The notes under the pieces were generated by a model. That model saw only the letters and a program-made list of their open reading frames with translations, made no database searches and was not told the DNA's origin. A DNA stretch of 64,000 bases from Bathymodiolus japonicus methanotrophic gill symbiont (GTDB taxonomy: Bacteria > Pseudomonadota > Gammaproteobacteria > Methylococcales > Methylomonadaceae). Shown here piece after piece: positions 47,298 to 56,912 of this stretch. Location of the stretch: assembly GCF_019721995.1 (NCBI RefSeq), contig NZ_BLYC01000015.1, positions 31,413 to 95,412 on the forward strand. Direction: 5' to 3'. The number at the start of each line of letters is the position of its first letter. Position 1 is the first letter of the stretch. A program made the translations under genes and the position numbers.

Positions 47298-49931
47298 TTA
47301 TTCTGCTGATGTTCCGCTGCCTTTCGCATCTTTAGCACCTTCGATAAACTTCGCTTTGAGCTTTTTAAAGGCCGACCATAATGTCGTGTCCATGACCACC
47401 TCATTACCAATTGAAACAATTACACGTGTTAACTCAGGTATCTTGGTCTTAGTCGAAATCATATAAATAGGCTGCACATACAGCACAGAATTTTTACCCA
47501 TCGGCAAAATAACCATGCGCCCCTTTGCTACATTAGAGCCATGTTGATCCCATAAGGTGAATTGCTCAGAGATCTCAGGACTTTGATCGATTAAGGCCTC
47601 CACCTGAGCAGGCCCGTTGACTTGTATATCCTTGCCAAATTTATAGATAGTTATATGCGGGTCATAACTGCCTTCCTTACAGCTTTGGTTATCTAAAGTT
47701 CCAGCCAGCCCAATCATGCTCAAATTGCTACGATTGATAGGTGTCATGGGATTAATCATGACAAATTCTTCTCTATCCTTACAATGACCGAAATCCATCG
47801 TCTGGTAGTATGGCATAATCAGTTTTTTATTCACCTTGGCAAACTGCCAGGTTTCGGCCTGTTCATAAAACAGCCCTGGCTGTATTTGATGATATTTGGC
47901 ATAGACCATCATTTGCATATAATACAGCTCGCGTGGGTAGCGTAAATGTTTGCGTAACTCCGCAGGCATTTTATCCAGATGATGAAACACACCCGGATAA
48001 GCAACACGGTATGCATTAATAATAGGGTCTTTTTCATCAGCAATATAATAGGTAGTCGAACCATCATAGGTATCGATAACAATTTTTACTGAATTACGGA
48101 TATAGTTAAAGTTCTGTTTACCGGATAAAAACTTATCACTGGCTAATTTAGCAGCCGGATACTTGTCAGACAGGGTATAAGCATCCTGAATCCAGAAAAA
48201 CCGACCCTTGGTAACGACTAGATAAGGGTCATTGTCCAGATGTAAAAAAGGTGTTAGTGATTTTATTCTATCAACAATATTTCTTCTTATTAACAGCGTG
48301 CTCTCAGTAGAAATATTGGTGGAAAAAAATATTTTTTCATCGCCAAAATAAACCGCAAAAAGCAATTTTCTAAAGAACGAGGTAAAGGGTATGCCCGCGC
48401 CACCTTTATAAATGCCATTAACGTCTTGCGATGAGTCTGACATACCCAGCACATCCAGTTCGTTCGGCACAATGGCATAAGTATATTTTTCCTGACCATA
48501 ATAAATATCAGGTATTTTTACAGAAAAACCGACACTTGAAGTCATATTCAAGTCACGCAAGTACCAGGTAATGGGTTTTCCGGCATCCTGTGCTGCTGGT
48601 GTTATCACTGCACCATAACCATGTGTATAACGTAAATGCATATTTTCCCAGTTCTTTGCTTCACTGGGTAATTTATCTGTATTTAATTCTCGTGCAGATA
48701 AATTGACTTGCTGGGTATGATTATTTAAAAAGTAACGGTCTTCATCCACACTATTAAACGTGTAATAAGGGCGGATGCCTTGTAATTGTCTATAGCCATC
48801 AATTAAATACTCGCGCTCCCATACCGGAATATTTTCAAAGTGCTTTTTAGTTCCCCAGGATTCGATATCCTTAGTGGCATCTAAATGAACTTTATAATCA
48901 ATAATATTAATCTTATTCAGGTTAAACGCATCCAGCGTTGCCTTAATATTATTCTCCATAAACTGGCCCTCGGTTAACACTGGATTAGGGCGCACTATAA
49001 AAGAATTTATCAGGCTGGGAATAAAAGATACATTTTGCAAGCCCAGCGCGACTAATACGCCACCTAAGGCTATATAAATGGGTATGGCCGAACGATGGTG
49101 TAGGGAAAAAATATAAATAGCTGCAGAGACAAATAAAGCCAGTATCGAAATAATACTCAACCAGATCAACGGTAAGTCATAACGCAGCTCAACAAACCCG
49201 GGTCCAAAAAACACCGGCTCATGCGAGTCCACATATAGCAATGAGAAGCGATCCAGAAATAAGCCCCAAATCACAAATAGTATGGCAAAGCCTAAAAGGA
49301 GCGTTAAATGTACTTTAGCGCCGAATGGATATTCTTTATTCTGGTTAGGTACAAAAACATGTTCTAACCAGTAAAGTGCAGTCACTAAAAAAAATAGGAT
49401 AATCGATGAGTATAATAGCTCTTGCTGAATAAGCATATACAATGGATATGAAAACAGGTAAAAACTGATATCCTGTCCATAAACTGGGTCCAATATACCT
49501 GATGAGCTACCAAAGAAATATAATAAAGCGGCTTCCCACTGCATGTAAAAAGGACTGGCAATGACAATGGCAAGTATTAAAGACAAGGGGGTATAGATCT
49601 TTACGGATCCATACATAAACATATCAGCAAAGGTTTGAAAGCGCTGACGTTTATCAGCGCTGACCAGTATTTCATCCGGTGGGTTCAGCCCCAGGTAACG
49701 AGAAGCAATCCAGAAATGGAAAAAGAAAATGCTGAAAAAAATCAGTGTTACACCACCCAGGAATATAAAGCGGTAGAGCAATCTTAACCAGAAATAGCCT
49801 TCAAAATTAAGCGAGCGAAACCACCATAAGTCGACAAAGAAGTCGAGAAAGATAAAATAAAACAGGATATAGGCTATGACAGCAATGACTGTCAGCCCTA
49901 TTAGAACGGGTAACAATTTCCAGTTCCGCAT
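47298..49931 (-). CDS. UPF0182 (COG1615) family membrane protein
   Basis: 877 aa. About seven N-terminal transmembrane helices (LLPVLIGLTVIAVIAYILFYF, FIFLGGVTLIFFSIFFFHFW, LSLILAIVIASPFYMQ, ILFFLVTALYWLEHVF, LLLGFAILFVIWGLFLD, LIWLSIISILALFVSAAIYIF) are followed by a large extracytoplasmic domain with AYDAFNLN-type and RYTHGYGAV motifs typical of UPF0182. The function of this family is unknown. Single gene, probably its own transcript; intact despite IS activity 0.4 kb downstream. Confidence 0.9.
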   Translation of the reverse strand: MRNWKLLPVLIGLTVIAVIAYILFYFIFLDFFVDLWWFRSLNFEGYFWLRLLYRFIFLGGVTLIFFSIFFFHFWIASRYLGLNPPDEILVSADKRQRFQTFADMFMYGSVKIYTPLSLILAIVIASPFYMQWEAALLYFFGSSSGILDPVYGQDISFYLFSYPLYMLIQQELLYSSIILFFLVTALYWLEHVFVPNQNKEYPFGAKVHLTLLLGFAILFVIWGLFLDRFSLLYVDSHEPVFFGPGFVELRYDLPLIWLSIISILALFVSAAIYIFSLHHRSAIPIYIALGGVLVALGLQNVSFIPSLINSFIVRPNPVLTEGQFMENNIKATLDAFNLNKINIIDYKVHLDATKDIESWGTKKHFENIPVWEREYLIDGYRQLQGIRPYYTFNSVDEDRYFLNNHTQQVNLSARELNTDKLPSEAKNWENMHLRYTHGYGAVITPAAQDAGKPITWYLRDLNMTSSVGFSVKIPDIYYGQEKYTYAIVPNELDVLGMSDSSQDVNGIYKGGAGIPFTSFFRKLLFAVYFGDEKIFFSTNISTESTLLIRRNIVDRIKSLTPFLHLDNDPYLVVTKGRFFWIQDAYTLSDKYPAAKLASDKFLSGKQNFNYIRNSVKIVIDTYDGSTTYYIADEKDPIINAYRVAYPGVFHHLDKMPAELRKHLRYPRELYYMQMMVYAKYHQIQPGLFYEQAETWQFAKVNKKLIMPYYQTMDFGHCKDREEFVMINPMTPINRSNLSMIGLAGTLDNQSCKEGSYDPHITIYKFGKDIQVNGPAQVEALIDQSPEISEQFTLWDQHGSNVAKGRMVILPMGKNSVLYVQPIYMISTKTKIPELTRVIVSIGNEVVMDTTLWSAFKKLKAKFIEGAKDAKGSGTSAE

Positions 49932-50055
49932 GAAAGCCTCTTAGTTAAGTAATTTAAGTGTTAATTGACTTATTTATAGCAAAGCCATATCAGCAGTTTT
50001 TCCAAGAATAAAAATCACATTGAGCAAAAGGAAGTTTTAATAAAAGCCCCCCCCT

Positions 50056-51330
50056 TCATTGTGAGTAAATAACTTTTCCCGCCTGAATTGTAAAGCACAC
50101 TCTGCCTAGCATGGCGTCCTGCCAAAACGGTGTGTTTTGCCCTCGACTCTGCCAGGTTTGCTGATTAATTTGCCATTTTTCATGTGCATCAAAAATACAC
50201 ACATCGGCGATGCCGCCTATTGCTAAATGGCCTGCATTTATAGCTAAAATCTTTGCCGGGAATTCGGACAAACTTGCAATTCCCTGTACAAGATCCAGAT
50301 TTCCCTGCTCCACCAGACGTAGCATTAAGGGCAAAACAGCCTCGATCGTCGCCATGCCGGGTTCGGTTTCCGGGAATGCGCCTAATTTTGCATCGACATC
50401 GTGTGGCTGATGATCGCTGCAAATAGCATCGATAATGCCATCTTGCACGCCAGCAAGCAAAGCCTCTTTATCCTGCTGACTGCGTAATGGTGGCAATACA
50501 TGATAGTGGCTATCAAAGGGGCGCATATCGGTATCGCATAAATGTAAATGATGCATACCAACATCAGCCGTAACAGCTAGTCCGGATTGCTTTGCCTTAG
50601 CAATTAATGACACTGCACGGCCACTGCTTAAGCCGCGAAAATGCACCCGGCAACCGGTTTGCTCAATAAGCTCGATACACTGCATAAGAGCAATCGTTTC
50701 AGCGGCGACAGGAATGCCGGATAAGCCATAGCGACTCGCCATCGCCCCCTCATGCGCACATCCCTGATTACTCAAGGCTGACTCCTGAGGGCAGTACATT
50801 AATAATAAGTCATGCGTTGCCGCATATTCCATTGCCCTACGTAGTACCAGTAAGTCCTGGATAGCTGCTTGTGCATGTCCTACTGCAATACAGCCAGCCT
50901 GCTTTAGTGCATACATGCAACTCAATTCTTTGCCAGCAAGTTTTTGGGTTAATGCAGCAATAGGGTAAATATGCTTATAGGCACATTGCTCAGCTTTATC
51001 TTTAATCAGCTCCAGCACTTCCGGCGTATCAATCACCGGTCTGGTATCTGGCGGGATACACAGGCAGGTAAAACCGGCACTGGCAGCAGCGTGCGTCTCT
51101 GATTGTATGGTGGCCTTATGTGTCTGGCCAGGCTCACGCAGGCGAGTGCTTAAGTCGATAAAGCCGGGGCACACTATTTTTCCTTGAGCATCAATCAGGG
51201 TCTGTGGCTCAAACCCGGCGGGCGCATCGCCTATGGCAACAATCTTGCCGTCTTCAATATACAGTCCCGCAAGCTCATCAAGCTTGTTGGCAGGGTCAAT
51301 AATATGCCCATTAAAAATTGCAATACGCAT
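50056..51330 (-). CDS. pyrC': Dihydroorotase-like protein PyrC' (probably non-catalytic)
   Basis: 424 aa of the amidohydrolase fold. Where active class I dihydroorotases have D-x-H-x-H-LREPG, this protein has FIDLSTRLREPG (residues 58-68), so both metal-binding histidines are replaced. Later parts (ICSDHQPHDVDAK, FPETEPGMATIEAVLPLML) are conserved. This matches the inactive PyrC' (PyrX) of Pseudomonas-type systems, which is needed to assemble an active aspartate transcarbamoylase with PyrB. Its ATG overlaps the pyrB stop by one base. A true dihydroorotase must be encoded elsewhere. Confidence 0.9.
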   Translation of the reverse strand: MRIAIFNGHIIDPANKLDELAGLYIEDGKIVAIGDAPAGFEPQTLIDAQGKIVCPGFIDLSTRLREPGQTHKATIQSETHAAASAGFTCLCIPPDTRPVIDTPEVLELIKDKAEQCAYKHIYPIAALTQKLAGKELSCMYALKQAGCIAVGHAQAAIQDLLVLRRAMEYAATHDLLLMYCPQESALSNQGCAHEGAMASRYGLSGIPVAAETIALMQCIELIEQTGCRVHFRGLSSGRAVSLIAKAKQSGLAVTADVGMHHLHLCDTDMRPFDSHYHVLPPLRSQQDKEALLAGVQDGIIDAICSDHQPHDVDAKLGAFPETEPGMATIEAVLPLMLRLVEQGNLDLVQGIASLSEFPAKILAINAGHLAIGGIADVCIFDAHEKWQINQQTWQSRGQNTPFWQDAMLGRVCFTIQAGKVIYSQ

Positions 51331-52304
51331 TATTCAGCCCTCGCATTATTACTCTGCATCGCCATAGACATAATAGCCATACGTACGGCTATGCCATTAG
51401 TTACTTGCTGTAAAATAACTGACTGGGGACCATCGGCAACACTTGAAGAAATCTCCACTCCCCGGTTAATCGGTCCCGGATGCATAACAATTGCATCTTT
51501 GTTGGCGATTTTTAATTTCTCATCAGATAGGCCGAAACACTTGAAATACTCGCTTTCACTAGGCAGTAGCGCGCTATTCATACGTTCTTTTTGTAAGCGT
51601 AGCATGATTATAACATCAACATTCTTCAGCCCCGCTGTTAGGTCATGGTAAACAGAAACGCCCAGGCTTTCGACTTCGACTGGCAATAATGTCTTAGGTG
51701 CAATCACCCTGACTTCTTCTGCACCGAGAATATTCAAAGCATGTACCTGCGACCTGGCCACTCGCGAGTGCAATATATCTCCGACTATGGCGATACGCAG
51801 TCCTGAAAATTGCTGCTTCGCACGCCGAATAGTAAACATATCCAGCATCGCTTGGGTGGGATGTTCATGCTGACCATCGCCAGCATTGATGACGCTGATA
51901 TGGGGCGCTGTATGCTGGGCGATAAAGTGGGCCGCGCCACTTAAAGAATGACGTACCACAAACATATCCACCTGCATCGCTTCCAGATTGCGGATAGTGT
52001 CTAGCAGACTTTCCCCTTTGGATGTTGCAGAGGTTGCAATATTCATACTTAGCACATCAGCAGACAGCCGGGTTGCAGCAAGCTCAAAAGTCGCAAGAGT
52101 ACGGGTACTATTTTCAAAGAACAAATTAACAATGGTCTTGCCACGCAGCAAAGGAAATTTCTTAACCTGCTGGGCAGAAATATCTGCAAATGACTCAGCG
52201 GTATTGAGAATTTCAGTTAATAAGCTCTGCTCCTGGCCTTGAATGCTCAGGAAATGTTTTAATTTGCCTAGTGAATTTAGTTGTAAATCCTTATCAACAA
52301 ACAT
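51330..52304 (-). CDS. pyrB: Aspartate carbamoyltransferase catalytic chain
   Basis: 324 aa. Carbamoyl-phosphate site [13 protein letters not shown] (STRT at 66-69), [30 protein letters not shown], and aspartate-binding MLRLQKERM, then [12 protein letters not shown]. It catalyses the first committed step of pyrimidine synthesis. No pyrI is nearby; instead it pairs with PyrC'. The gap to pyrR is 8 bases, so pyrR-pyrB-pyrC' are one transcript. Confidence 0.95.
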   Translation of the reverse strand: MFVDKDLQLNSLGKLKHFLSIQGQEQSLLTEILNTAESFADISAQQVKKFPLLRGKTIVNLFFENSTRTLATFELAATRLSADVLSMNIATSATSKGESLLDTIRNLEAMQVDMFVVRHSLSGAAHFIAQHTAPHISVINAGDGQHEHPTQAMLDMFTIRRAKQQFSGLRIAIVGDILHSRVARSQVHALNILGAEEVRVIAPKTLLPVEVESLGVSVYHDLTAGLKNVDVIIMLRLQKERMNSALLPSESEYFKCFGLSDEKLKIANKDAIVMHPGPINRGVEISSSVADGPQSVILQQVTNGIAVRMAIMSMAMQSNNARAE

Positions 52305-52312
52305 GTCCCCTC

Positions 52313-52822
52313 CTAAGGAACTGACTGAATATCAACATCCAGCGGCTCTGGTCCAGTTAGTTTTATGCGCTGACCCTTAGCCAGGTTGATCTCTGCGCCA
52401 ATACAATCAGGGCGTATAGGTACTTCCCTGCCATTACGCTCGATTAATACTCCAAGAATCACTTGTCTAGGCCGTCCGTAATCGAAAATTTCATTCAGTG
52501 CCGCGCGTATAGTACGCCCAGTATAAAAAACATCATCGATTAAAATAATATCGCGCCCCTCAAGCGTTAAAGGCACCTTACTTTGTTTTACTTTAGGATT
52601 AACCCCGATTTGCGAAAAATCATCGCGGTAAAAGGAGATATCCAGCAAGGCTAGCGGTTCTTCAATTTTAAGCCAGCGATGTAGTTTTTCGGCCACCCAC
52701 ACGCCACCAGTGTGGATGCCTATAAAGATGGGGTTGTGGACTTTTCTTTGCTCCATCACTTCAAAAATTGATGATTCGAGTTGATTAAGTAACACCGGAA
52801 TCTCTATATGTTCAATTGTCAT
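52313..52822 (-). CDS. pyrR: PyrR bifunctional regulator / uracil phosphoribosyltransferase
   Basis: 169 aa from the chosen start [11 protein letters not shown] (52822), whose ATG shares one base with the ruvX stop (TAATG). A longer start at 52885 would lie entirely inside ruvX and is unlikely. The PRPP-binding motif is [18 protein letters not shown], with a GIHTGG loop and ISFYRDD. In Firmicutes PyrR controls attenuation; in proteobacteria the role is less clear. Placement between ruvX and pyrB is the usual gammaproteobacterial order. Confidence 0.93.
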   Translation of the reverse strand: MTIEHIEIPVLLNQLESSIFEVMEQRKVHNPIFIGIHTGGVWVAEKLHRWLKIEEPLALLDISFYRDDFSQIGVNPKVKQSKVPLTLEGRDIILIDDVFYTGRTIRAALNEIFDYGRPRQVILGVLIERNGREVPIRPDCIGAEINLAKGQRIKLTGPEPLDVDIQSVP

Positions 52823-53271
52823 TATTGTTGATTTAACCAGGACTGAAGAATTAACTGGGCTGCGAGCTGATCCTGTACTGCCCATAGCTTACTTGCATTC
52901 ACTTGAATATCATCATATAGCATCTGCTTGGCCTCAAATGTCGACAGGGCTTCATCCATTTGAAATACCGGCAGATTAAAGCGTCCGTTTAATTGCCGGC
53001 AGAACTTTAACATTCTGGGCGTAATAGGATTATCGCTGCCATCCATTTGTCGTGATACTCCGACGACTAGTCCCTGAGGCTGCCATTCTTTAATGAGCTG
53101 GTTGATTTTTTCCCAGTTGGGAACCTGGTTTAAAGATCGCACAGTTTCTAATGGGCTGGCTGTTTTTGTGGTTAACTGCCCTACTGCCATGCCAATTTTT
53201 TTATTACCAAAATCAAAGCCTAAATAACTGTCTGAACTTAAATTTGCCAGCACAGGATCCGGTTTAGGCAT
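52822..53271 (-). CDS. ruvX: Putative Holliday junction resolvase / rRNA-processing nuclease RuvX (YqgF)
   Basis: 149 aa with an RNase H-like fold: LGFDFGNKKIGMAVGQ (first acidic site), QPQGLVVGVSRQMDG, and MDEALSTFEA with later WAVQDQLAAQLILQSWL. The ATG overlaps yqgE by 8 bases. YqgF proteins are essential in many bacteria and implicated in 16S rRNA maturation and recombination. Confidence 0.92.
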   Translation of the reverse strand: MPKPDPVLANLSSDSYLGFDFGNKKIGMAVGQLTTKTASPLETVRSLNQVPNWEKINQLIKEWQPQGLVVGVSRQMDGSDNPITPRMLKFCRQLNGRFNLPVFQMDEALSTFEAKQMLYDDIQVNASKLWAVQDQLAAQLILQSWLNQQ

Positions 53272-53830
53272 GTCCTGTCTGACTGCTTAATAAGTTTATA
53301 TCCAGCCCCATTTTGTTTGCTGCGGCGCTCCAGCGCTTGCTGATAGGGGTATCAAATACGACACTTTCATCGTACTGGGTGCTCAACCAGGCATTGCTTT
53401 TCATTTCTGTTTCGAGCTGATCAACTCCCCAGCCAGCATATCCCAGGGTAATCAGGAATTTTTTAGGGCCTTGCCCTTTAGCGATTGCTTTTAAGATATC
53501 CCGTGAAGTGGTTAGGGACAGGGTATCCGATACTGCAATACTTGACTCCCAGTCCTGCTCGGAAGTGTGATGCAATACAAAACCGCGCTCTTGCTGTACC
53601 GGTCCGCCAGAGAAAATTGGAATTTCTGCAATTTTAGCGTCTATTGCCTCCATATCCATTTGCTCTAAAATATCCCCCAGTGTCATTTCCATCGGGTGAT
53701 TAATTACTAGTCCTAATGCACCTTCGCTGTTATGCTGACAGACAAAAGTGACCCCATGAAAGAAATTTGGGTCTTTCAGGTTGGGCATTGCAATCAGCAA
53801 TTGATTTTTAAAGGAATTTAATTCTTGCAT
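53264..53830 (-). CDS. yqgE: YqgE/AlgH family protein (UPF0301)
   Basis: 188 aa. MQELNSFKNQLLIAMPNLKD, FFHGVTFVCQHNSEGALGLV and NHPMEMTLGDIL, then FSGGPVQQERGFVLH, and GYAGWGVDQLETEMKSNAWL are typical of UPF0301. Molecular role unknown; AlgH was linked to alginate regulation in Pseudomonas. First gene of the yqgE-ruvX-pyrR-pyrB-pyrC' run. Confidence 0.93.
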   Translation of the reverse strand: MQELNSFKNQLLIAMPNLKDPNFFHGVTFVCQHNSEGALGLVINHPMEMTLGDILEQMDMEAIDAKIAEIPIFSGGPVQQERGFVLHHTSEQDWESSIAVSDTLSLTTSRDILKAIAKGQGPKKFLITLGYAGWGVDQLETEMKSNAWLSTQYDESVVFDTPISKRWSAAANKMGLDINLLSSQTGHA

Positions 53831-53933
53831 AAAAACTCTTGGTTATTGCTTGCTAAAAGCATCGAATGTTTAATTATATCGCGTAGTGGCATGGATGAAA
53901 GAATAACCTTGTAATGCCTGAAATATGATCACA

Positions 53934-55151
53934 TTACACGGCTTTAGTAGATGCCAGATCAGGCAAGTCACCTCTTAAACCCATCGCATAACGGTTAAAG
54001 TAATTTCTTAACCAGTGACTATGATTAATCCAGCTCATACCGGTGCCGCGTAGCTGGCGGAACCCCTCATGCTGATTAGTGTACATTTTATTAATTACAT
54101 CCATACTGCTCATCATCGCCAGATTATCACCTTTGCGCCAGCGTTCGTATTGACGCAATAGCTTGTGACTGCCTATAGGCCTGCCAGCCTGATCTGCTTT
54201 AATAATTAATTCGGCTATGGCGGCAGCATCCAGCAAGCCTGCATTTGCCCCTTGGCCTGCTAAGGGGTGCATGGCATGTGCAGCATCGCCGATTAACACA
54301 AAGTGCTCGGCGCTATACTGGTTTGCGTATTGAAAGCGTAAGGGAAATGCACCACGAAGGCCGGCATCCAGCATTTCCCCTAGGATACCATCGGAGGCCT
54401 GCGTTAGGCGCTGCAAAAATTCCTCATCGGATAAGCTCAGATACTCTTGCGCTGTTTGATGGCTGAGCGTCCAGACAATTGAGCACTGGCCATTTTTTAA
54501 GGGTAAAAATGCCAGCGGGCCTTCGGGTAAAAAACGCTGCCAGGCGGTAAATTGATGGTGCTTTTCTGTGCTGATGGTTGCGACTAGCCCATCTTGATTA
54601 TATTCCCAGCCGGTAGTTTGAATATCGGCCATCTGGCGTAAAGCCGAGTCACGCCCATCTGCGGCAATCAGCACATCCGCTTCGAGTATTTGCCCGTCAT
54701 ACAGAACAACTTTGGCAAGCGTGCTATCCAGCTGTATATCAGCTACCTTAGCAGGGCAGATAATACTGGCATCTGTCAGTGCTTCCAGTCGATCCCACAA
54801 GCTGGCAACGATCACGCGGTTTTCTACTAAATGGCCTAATTCTGCAAATTCAGTATCGGCGGCATCAAAGTCCAGCATACCCGCGCTGTCAGCATCCCAG
54901 ACATGCATATGGTTATATGGCCCAATGCCGCGCCGCTCGATTGCAGGCCATGCACCTACTGCCTGTAATATGTTTTGTGATGCCCTGGTTAATGCTGACA
55001 CACGGATATCAACAGGTTCTTCAGGCCACTCTCTTAGCGGGTTACGTGTATCAATCAGGGCCGTTTTAATGCCTGCTTGCGCCACCGCACAGGCGGCAGT
55101 TGCGCCGACTATGCCACCGCCTACGGTAATCACCGCATAGTTAGTATTCAT
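53934..55151 (-). CDS. ubiI: Ubiquinone biosynthesis FAD-dependent hydroxylase (UbiI/VisC type)
   Basis: 405 aa. FAD-binding GGGIVGATAA near residue 11, middle motif DGRDSALRQMA, and FVLIGDAAHAMHPLAGQGAN near 285, the three motifs of the UbiH/UbiF/VisC flavoprotein family. These enzymes hydroxylate the ubiquinone ring. Paired directly with ubiH (4-base ATGA-type overlap) in the order seen in E. coli, which favours UbiI (C5 hydroxylase); UbiF cannot be excluded. Confidence 0.88.
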   Translation of the reverse strand: MNTNYAVITVGGGIVGATAACAVAQAGIKTALIDTRNPLREWPEEPVDIRVSALTRASQNILQAVGAWPAIERRGIGPYNHMHVWDADSAGMLDFDAADTEFAELGHLVENRVIVASLWDRLEALTDASIICPAKVADIQLDSTLAKVVLYDGQILEADVLIAADGRDSALRQMADIQTTGWEYNQDGLVATISTEKHHQFTAWQRFLPEGPLAFLPLKNGQCSIVWTLSHQTAQEYLSLSDEEFLQRLTQASDGILGEMLDAGLRGAFPLRFQYANQYSAEHFVLIGDAAHAMHPLAGQGANAGLLDAAAIAELIIKADQAGRPIGSHKLLRQYERWRKGDNLAMMSSMDVINKMYTNQHEGFRQLRGTGMSWINHSHWLRNYFNRYAMGLRGDLPDLASTKAV

Positions 55152-56362
55152 ACTCGTCTCCGCGTGCCTATATACGGCATACGTACATTTAAGCCCATGG
55201 CATATCGCGCCAGCTGTTTTTTTGCGCCCGGTATAATGTCCAGCATGGCTAGCCCGGTATTTCTAGCGGCTGCCAGTGATAGCCACTGATTTGAAAATAG
55301 CTTGACAATGGAGTCAGTAAAGTTAACCACGGTATCATGGTCTTTTTGTCTTTGCCGGGCGTAATCAGCCAATAATTCCTCTGCGCCTATATCATCGCCC
55401 TGTTGTGCAGCATTTAAGAGCATTTCTGCCAGCTGCACTACATCGCGCAAGCCTAGGTTAAACCCCTGTCCAGCAACAGGGTGCAATTGGTGCACGGCAT
55501 TACCGATAATAACCACGCGTCCCGAATGCATACTGTTTGCGCGTACCAGGCTAAGCGGAAAAGAGCGCCTGGGAGCCGCTAAGCTAAAGCGGCCCAGCTT
55601 ATAGCCAAAACAGGCGTGCAAGCTGGCTAAAAAATCCTCTTCACTGTCAAGTAGCAGTTGCTCGGCGTCTTCTTTAGTGCGCGTCCAGACAACCGCATAA
55701 TCTTGTTTAAAGGGTAAGAGTGCTAGCGGCCCTGAGCTGGTAAAGCGCTCATAGGCAACATTATCATGAGCTATTTCTGTTTTAATGGTGGTGACAATCG
55801 CTGCCTGTTGATAGTCGGTAACGTGCTGGTCTATCTCAAGCAGTTTTCTAATTGTCGATTGGCCGCCATCAGCACCGACTACTAATCTAGCTGAAATACT
55901 TAGCGAAGACTCTTGCTGCTTTAAGCTAATATGCGCATGGCTCTGGTCAGAGGCAATGCCTATCACGCGTGCCGGGCTTATCAGCTGAATATCAGTTTGT
56001 GCGACTAGTTCTGCAACAACATCTTCTGAATCCCGCGCAGTGATCACATAGCCTAATGCCGCCACACCTTCTTTTTTTGCTGACAAGCGGGTTTTTCCAA
56101 AGTGCCCCTGATCGGAAACATGGATGGTTTTGATAGGTGTGGCAACTGCCTTGGCTTGAGCCCAGATGCCTAAGGCCTGTAACATTTGTACCGTGCCACT
56201 GGCGAGTGCTAAAGCACGGTCTCCGGCGGGGGAGTTATGTAATTGTTCGCGGGTATTAGCTTCAACAATGGCAATTTTTAGACCACTACCCTTTAATGCC
56301 AATGCCAGACAGTTTCCTGCCAGACCACCGCCTACAATTAATACATCATAATCCTGCTGCAT
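55148..56362 (-). CDS. ubiH: 2-octaprenyl-6-methoxyphenol hydroxylase
   Basis: 404 aa. FAD motif GGGLAGNCLALAL, GDRALALASGTVQML, ADGGQSTIRKLL and VIIGNAVHQLHPVAGQGFNL. The ASN in GNAVHQLHP and the operon position before ubiI support UbiH. It acts at the cytoplasmic side of the inner membrane in ubiquinone synthesis. The ancestral neighbour upstream is pepP; here a 3.4 kb nest of mobile elements lies between, 102 bases before this start. Confidence 0.9.
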   Translation of the reverse strand: MQQDYDVLIVGGGLAGNCLALALKGSGLKIAIVEANTREQLHNSPAGDRALALASGTVQMLQALGIWAQAKAVATPIKTIHVSDQGHFGKTRLSAKKEGVAALGYVITARDSEDVVAELVAQTDIQLISPARVIGIASDQSHAHISLKQQESSLSISARLVVGADGGQSTIRKLLEIDQHVTDYQQAAIVTTIKTEIAHDNVAYERFTSSGPLALLPFKQDYAVVWTRTKEDAEQLLLDSEEDFLASLHACFGYKLGRFSLAAPRRSFPLSLVRANSMHSGRVVIIGNAVHQLHPVAGQGFNLGLRDVVQLAEMLLNAAQQGDDIGAEELLADYARQRQKDHDTVVNFTDSIVKLFSNQWLSLAAARNTGLAMLDIIPGAKKQLARYAMGLNVRMPYIGTRRRV

Positions 56363-56912
56363 GTTTTAATTCTCTGTTGTTGCTTGCCCAGCCGTTATTT
56401 GGTCCTGCAATCCGGAGGACAAAATAGCAGCTGGACTACTTAGTTATTAACTGCGATTATTCTAGAATTATCATCAGTGTTCCCCTATCAATTGAGGCCG
56501 TGAAACTAACCTCGCCACAAGAGAGCTCATAAAGCACTGTAAAGACATTCCTGTTATTATTGCGTTTTGAACTGCCCGAATGGTATACGAGCTGATACGA
56601 GATATTCTTGCCTGGAAAAATAATGGATTCACAAAACGATCTCGTTTTTGAGCCTGTTGCTGCCTTATCTCCAGAGCCTCGCTATATTTTTTATCCGATG
56701 GATGAATCAATTCTGGCTGTTGTGTTTTTGAAATCTCTTCAAACACGCGCATTAAATTATAGCTCATTGCAGTCAGGCGCATTTGATTTTCAAGTGAGCG
56801 GGTATTGGAATACCAAGCTTTAGTTTCCTTGAAATTACTTTTAGTGTTATTGAATGTCTTTTCAATCGTCCATCGCTTGAAATACAGCATGACAATGGTT
56901 CCAGGGTTAATA

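Noticed and set aside
52822..52885. Longer PyrR start at 52885
   Set aside because: The added 21 residues overlap ruvX completely and do not resemble PyrR. The ATG at 52822 overlaps the ruvX stop by one base and fits the family.
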